The notes under the pieces were generated by a model, which saw only the letters and a program-made list of their open reading frames with translations, was not told the DNA's origin and made no database searches. The translations under genes were made by a program, and so were the position numbers. This document shows, one piece after another, positions 57,986 to 64,000 of a stretch of 64,000 bases of DNA. Source of the stretch: Argentina anserina. Its lineage: Eukaryota; Streptophyta; Magnoliopsida; Rosales; Rosaceae. Each line of letters starts with the position of its first letter. Position 1 is the first letter of the stretch. Where the stretch lies: contig NC_065875.1 in assembly GCF_933775445.1 (NCBI RefSeq), positions 24,241,555 through 24,305,554 of the forward strand. Direction: 5' to 3'.

Positions 57986-58730
57986 ACAGTTATACTCATT
58001 TCTTTCATCCTCAATATCATAAAAACAATTTCTTTTTTTATGGAATTAATATCTTTATTTTGAGGAGATGAAAAGAAATGGGCATTTCTAGATTCTCTCC
58101 ACCTTCCTTGCTTTTGGTACAGATATTAAAAAATAACCATTTCACCGTTTTAGCTTCAGAAACAAATGCATATATTATTACAAACCCTCACGTATATACA
58201 AAGCCTGCATTACTGCAACAACAGGCAAAAGCTTAGCTTGACAACAATACAATCTTCCTTCTTCTTTTTTTAACCTTCTTTTCTTTCTGGGTTTAAGTTG
58301 TTAAAATTTTAGAAAAAGACCTAATGATCTAGTACAAAGCAAAGCACGGAAGTTTTTTTTTTTTTTCCATTTTAAGGAGTGCTTAAATGGTTTAACACAG
58401 CAGGAGGTGGGTCCCCCCAAAGAAGGGGATGACTGGATGAGGTTTGGTTCTACTTTTTTTTTTTTTTTGGGTCAATAGGTTTGGTTCTACTTGAGATTTA
58501 GAAACAGTTAGAAATGACCTCTTGGTGGGATTTATTTACGAAAATGGGATTTGATTCTTCTGTTGGACTTTGATCGGAGGATCCTCTGTTTTCTTGTAAA
58601 CACAGACCAACTGGGTTGTTATCGTTAAAGAAATCAAGCCTAAATCACACGTGGCGCTTTTTCAAGGACGCCTTTAGATCACGGCAGGTCAATCAGAATG
58701 TTAGATCACAATTTAATAAAAGAAAATAAT

Positions 58731-59883
58731 TTATGCATCATGTTCTCAATTACAGTCGCAAAATCAATTTAGTACTTAGATTTAAAAAAATATTAGTGTA
58801 GTACCTAACTTAGATTTCGTTATTAACGTAACCACCTGGAACCATTTTCCGTTACGGCGCCGACATTTTAGTTACGTGACGTGTCTTTAAAAAAATATTA
58901 CTAAAATTATTTTAATAAAAAGTTTTAACATCAATTTCCAAACTTTTGTGGTAATATTTTAATAGTACCCAAACTCACAATTTCCTATCAATGTGACGCT
59001 AAAAACCATTTTCTATTACAAAGCCCTTTAATTTTTCATGTGTTGTTTTCGTGCTTCTAGAAAAAGTAATTATTGAAATGACTTTAATGTTAATGAAGGC
59101 AGAAGTTCCGTTGCAATTTAAGTTAGGTTTTTTCACATCTCAAAAATCTTTCTTCCTTTCTAATTTTGAGATTCAAATCCAAATCGTGGCTCCCAAACTT
59201 TGAGAGAAATATTTTAGAAGATCCAATTTTGATTAGAACTTAAAATTGGAATCAATAATAGTGGTGATTAATACCTTCGTCTGGAAACCGACCCCGACGC
59301 TCTACATTTTCATCTTCTTTGCTTGTCTCGATCTTCTCCATTCTCTTCTTCACGTATGCCTCACTTATTGCTAACAACACCATCTTCATCATCAAACTCT
59401 GATGTTGTTCGATCTCGTCGTTGGTGATAATCACGTACTACTAGAAGAGCAAGAGAGGTCGGCGCCAGACCGTCTCCCCTAGAAGAGCTCGAATTTAAGA
59501 TTGATGCTGGCTAGTCTTGACAAAAAATAGAAGATTCAAGGATGAGACAACATCTTGAGGAAAATTGTCTTCGATGACACTTTGATACATAATTCTAAGT
59601 TTAGATACTACACTGGTAAATTTTCAAGTTTTGGTACTACTTTGACCGTGCCGTACCACAAGAGTTTTGGGACTGATACTGAAACTTTTTGTTAAATAAA
59701 TTTCAGTATTTACTTTTTTTTTAAAGCACGTTGGCGACACATGACCAACATGATGGCGCCATGAAGAAAAATGGTCTCTACGTTGATAGCGAAATTTGAG
59801 TTTGGATACTACATTAATAGTTTTCTAAATATGGGTACTACATTGACCTTACTATCATAGTTTGAAGACCTGATGCATAATAT
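58731..59883. mobile_element. Probable transposon with TTATGCATCA inverted ends
   Basis: The left end TTATGCATCATGTTCTCAAT and the inverted right end (TTTGAAGACCTGATGCATAA) match. The arms share AGTGTAGTACC, TTTCGTTATTAACGTA and CCATTTTCCGTTACGGCGCC-like blocks over about 130 bp. The interior has no transposase. No clear target duplication was found, and the copy looks old. Confidence 0.55.
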
Positions 59884-61790
59884 ATTTTTTTCTTAATACA
59901 TCCAATTAATACTTTCTCTACACAATAAAAAGTTAAAACCCTCTAGATAATCTTTGCATTTTTCTTTATCATAAAGTCACAAAGTATCTCAATTTTGATC
60001 TAATGGCATAAGTATCCGAAATAAACAAACAATGAGCGAATACAATCTCATACAATTAACTAAAATTATCAGTATTCCTTGCTGATTATGGGAGCAAACA
60101 TTATGTCCGTTAAGATGTGGATGCTCCAAAATTGCAAGTGAGTGTCACTTTACCTTGCTCGTTCACCAAACATACGAAAAAACAAAAGCCTTCAACAACA
60201 ATATAGTATAGTTGTTTTGTAATCATTTATTGAGCAATAAGTATTTTGCATTAATGGTGTATTATTTGCAAGTTGCATAATTACACTTATTAGAGTTACA
60301 TGATAAACACCGGTCAAATCTATGGAAATCAAGTTGTCTATCTTAATTTAAATAGCATTAGTTAAAGAAAATATTCACAACCTAAAACATGATAATTCAC
60401 AATAAAAGATTGCAATATTCACAACCTAAAGCTTATTGTATCATTTCACAATAAGACCGACATTGCGTTTAATCAAACGATTACGCAATAAAATGATTTC
60501 TTAGTTATGCGAGCAATGCTAAGTTAGCCATTAACCACCTTTTATCAACTCATCTATAGCCTACTGTTTATGTCAGCTTCTGTGGCACAACTACGTCATT
60601 TAATAAAACATTAAGATTCACATGCAACCTGCCAGAAAACTATTTACCGAGCATTATCCTTAGCTACTCAAACATGATTACCCACAATCAAAAGGTTGAT
60701 TGTTGTGGCTATTTAGTGTTTACACATGGTTTAGCTATGTTGCTTTTTACATTACGGTGATCAATGAAGTCACTGTTTATGTTTAAAAAAAATACAATAA
60801 TCAAACGGATAAAAAATGAGATGATGTCTTTAGCTACTCATCCTAAGCGTACATTTACCTTATGTAAATAAGAAACACAACAAATATTTCAACTGTCAAA
60901 AATTGAAAATATAGAACGTACAATTTGAAACATAAATATAAATCCAACAAGCAAAGAATGCATACAAGTTGTCCTGGACCATAGGATGGATGTATTTGCA
61001 GAATTGAAGTCAATCATGTTCACTTGAATTACCAAACTGTCCCTCCTAAATTCAGACAAAAACTCACATGGTACCCAGCCACTTCAAGTAACCCAGATAT
61101 ACATTGAAGATTTGAAGTTCATGGTTCCAATCATATCCCAAATTTCGCCCCACAGGAAAAAAAAAACCATTTTGCAGTCTTCTCAATTTCATGAGTTTTA
61201 TATCTGTTGTATCGGTATACAATTTTGTGGATTTTTGAATTATGATTTATTATTGTGTGAAAACAAGTGTGTCACTAGATTAAACTTTTATACCATGTAA
61301 TGTATTTGAAAATTTTATGAATTTGAAAGAAAGACACTGACAATTATAAACCATATAAGATAATGTGTATTGATAAGTAATTGATCACTTAATTTCTACA
61401 TAAATACACACATAATTTCAATAATGTTTAAGCAAACTATCATTCACATGTTTAAGTTCAAAGGAGACACCCCTAATCCATCCAACCTAACATGTCCACA
61501 ACTCCACATGTGATTAAGTTGGTCAAGTAAGCATACAATCAGTCTAGATATTTGTGAGAAATCATATTTATTTTTCAGTATTTTTCCAAACCTTAGACCT
61601 AAGAAAATGTGGTCATATATTCATCATATGGTCACTTTCATCGAAAATGTGTGAAGCTTTCTAACTGGTGGAAGTCCGGAAGATTTGGGTTTGATTAGAT
61701 GTGATGGGCCCCCGTATGATTTATTATGCAGTGATCAGTGATGCCCCACTATTTGAAGACTCAAGTTCTTATTCAAATTTTCATTTAGTG
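59884..61790. other. AT-rich intergenic sequence, no gene seen
   Basis: Uniformly AT-rich, without a supported frame, RNA or terminal repeat. Confidence 0.3.
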
Positions 61791-61795
61791 TTAAT

Positions 61796-62290
61796 TAATG
61801 CAAATCTTTTGGCAACCTTTTCTTTGGACTTTGGTTTGGAGGGACTAGAGAGGGGTAAATGTAATTTTATAAAACTGTAAGAGCATTTCCAATAATTTCT
61901 TCATATTTTTTCTAAAATAGAGAAGTAAATTTCAAAATCTCTAAAAACTTTATGCTCAAATTCTACAAGTTTCTTTATTTTGCAGATTTTTACATTGATT
62001 ATAACCATTAAATATTTCATTTTCTTATTTATTATAACCATAAAATTAATGCAAATCTTTTGGCAACCTTTTCTTTGGACTTTGGAGGGACTAGGGAGGG
62101 GTAAATGTAATTTTATAAAACTGTAAGAGCATTTCCAACAATTTCTTCATATTTTTTCTAAAATAGAGAAGTAAACTTCAAAATCTCCAAAAATTTTATG
62201 CTCAAACTTCACAAGTTTCTTTATTTTGCAAATTTTTGCATTGATTATAACCATTAAATATTCTATTTTCTTATTTATTATAACCATAAA
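61796..62290. repeat. Tandem duplication of about 250 bp containing a MITE end
   Basis: TAATGCAAATCTTTTGGCAA begins both copies (61796 and 62047). They match closely through GAGGGACTAG, GTAAATGTAATTTTATAAAA, GAGCATTTCCAA and TTATAACCATTAAATATT. The GAGCATTTCCAA motif, with the inverted TTAAAGATGCTC at about 62551-62563, suggests that the duplication includes the left end of a MITE of the GAGCATCTCCAA type. Confidence 0.75.
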
Positions 62291-64000
62291 ATATCTCATA
62301 ATTTCATATTGTTGACTTTAAATATTTATTGCATATTTCTATTAGTTGTGATCTAAGTTTGAGTTGTTGAAAAAAGTGCAAGTATTTAATATTTGATTAT
62401 GCAAATTTTTGCCAAATTTTGTAAATTTGGAAAATCAACTCTTCTCTTTCATCAATTTCTCTATTTTGAGAATTGGATGGAGAAGCCGTATGAGTGAAAA
62501 ATGAGTATTTTTTCTCCAAATTCTTATTTTTCTCTAAAATGCATAATCTGTTAAAGATGCTCTAAAGGGAGTACAATAATGATTACTTAAACAAGTTTAC
62601 TCACAGTGGGCTGGATTTTAACTAAAGGGCTTATGTGGCTACTCTTAAGTCTTAATTAATAAAACTGTCGAATATAAGGAGTGACATGACGTCTAAACCC
62701 TTAAATACTGGACTAGATTTAGACTATGTATGATCAGCCAAAAAACTGTAGAGCATCTTCAGTACACAACGTATATTTAGTATACTCATGTGAATTTTCT
62801 ATATTAGATAAAATATATAGCGTTTTTTGTATAAAGATGTGTGTGTGATAATTTTTGAAAACAAGTTGGATTTGGATTATAACACCAAACGTTGGTTCAA
62901 ACATATTTGAATTTATCAGTTTACTGGATAAGGATCAGTTGGGTGTTACTTTAAATTTTTGGTAAGATGATTTGATGATGATCAACACATAAAAATAAGT
63001 TGTTTGATTTGGGCATTTTCATCCTTGTTGAACCAGGCATTCAAACATTACGGACAATAAATCCAGATCTCATCAGTTAATAGTGTAGTTAATTTTTTTT
63101 CCGACAAAAGTGTAGTGAATTCTTCTTCTTTTTTTTGTTACAAAAGTGTAAAGAATTCTTTGAGATCTACTCTTTCACTTGGTTTCTGAGCAGAGCAACA
63201 GTTGCAAAGCCAACTCAGTAATTTACTTTATTCCCTTCAATAGGGTAACCCCACCTTACATCGGCTGTTTTCATCTGCAAGAATTAAAAGCAACATTGAA
63301 TTGGGTTCCCACATTTTATAATTAATGTATAGAAATAACATTGCCTAAAATAAATGGAATCCTATAACAGTTTCAGGTTTCGTTGTCTACCATGAAAACA
63401 TGTGAGAACATTTTTATTGTTACCGTAACACTACGTGACAATATTTAATGATTTACAATTTTAATTATAATTTGACATGTACAATTTAATTATTATTTTT
63501 GTTTTAAAACTATTTTGTCAAATATTATTTTGAGTTTTTTTTCTAAAATCCTAAATTTTAAATTCTAAACTCTACACCCTAAACACTAAATTCTAAATCC
63601 GAAATTCTAGTTCAAAATCATCAATACCCATAAAGGTCATTTAACAAATAATAAAAATATGTTAAATTATAATTTTAGTGTAATAAATCAACGTGTTTAA
63701 ATATAACAGGTAAGGTGAACTATTATACATTGTCACATAGTACTACGCTAGTATATAAAAATTGCTCAAAACATGTAGCCACTATTTACTCTTTCGAAAG
63801 TAACAAGATATAGACATATCGTCACATACAGAGTAATTACATCTACCATATATGGCAAAATGTTAGTTTTTTTTTCTTTTATTCATGACTTATCTTTTTA
63901 GGTACGTTACAAGCCAATAACTCATCCATCTCCATTTTACTAGTCAATCATATTACTAGATAGATTTTGCTCTAGCAATTATTTTCAAACACTACAACTC
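62291..64000. other. AT-rich intergenic sequence to the window edge
   Basis: Includes a second GAGCATCTTCAGTAC motif at 62752 and, at about 63540-63610, degenerate CCCTAAACACTAAA-like repeats too poor to call telomeric. No gene was seen. Confidence 0.3.

Noticed and set aside
63540..63610. Interstitial telomere-like CCCTAAA repeats
   Set aside because: Only one clear unit, with degenerate neighbours such as TTCTAAA. This is ordinary AT-rich sequence.

Overview
The window is nuclear DNA of a flowering plant (eudicot). Evidence: genes split by short GT–AG introns in AT-rich DNA, plant-only families (remorin, E-class PPR, DUF863, ClpF, isopentenyltransferase), two MIR398-type precursors, a Cassandra TRIM retrotransposon and many MITEs. 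Gene order and compact gene space would fit a rosid with a small genome, perhaps Rosaceae, but that is a guess. No tRNA, functional rRNA or CRISPR was seen.

Layout. 1-1711: transposon debris, then the last two exons of a heparanase-like (GH79) gene (+). 2178-3752: remorin (+). 4241-5029: membrane RING-finger protein (-). 7142-8674: nodulin-related protein with an unusually long Lys/Ser/Thr/Asp repeat domain (-). 8860-11210: tandem duplication holding two MIR398-type hairpins, each followed by a second conserved hairpin that I do not recognise. 11799-13598: PSMD10/gankyrin-like ankyrin protein (+). 14998-16252: small predicted thylakoid-lumen protein (+). 16550-22700: transposon-rich stretch (hAT element, about 220 bp tandem repeats split by Cassandra, foldback element). 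22879-23754: isopentenyltransferase (-). 23755-28760: repeats. 28775-32392: broken copy of the 3' half of the 14998-16252 gene, split by nested transposons. 33362-37476: GDAP2-like macro + Sec14 protein (+). 38912-41307: ClpF-like Clp protease adaptor (+). 41650-46720: duplicated segment, RlmN-like pseudogene, thioredoxin-fold gene fragment and a MITE. 46944-49076: mitochondrial E-class PPR protein (-). 52250-55941: DUF863 protein with a 5' UTR reaching about 57.7 kb (-). 57.9-64.0 kb: no gene seen, only MITE-like repeats.

The gene set looks like an interleaving of two Arabidopsis blocks (loci from memory): remorin, RING, GDAP2-like and DUF863 (At1g69325-At1g69360), and PPR, ClpF, ankyrin, nodulin-related and MIR398A (At2g03380-At2g03445). 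That would fit one ancestral block later duplicated and fractionated in Arabidopsis. The genes are functionally mixed and do not form a pathway cluster. The most interesting part is the duplicated MIR398 locus: one copy keeps a canonical miR398 and nearby GTAC copper-response cores, the other has drifted, and both keep the extra hairpin.
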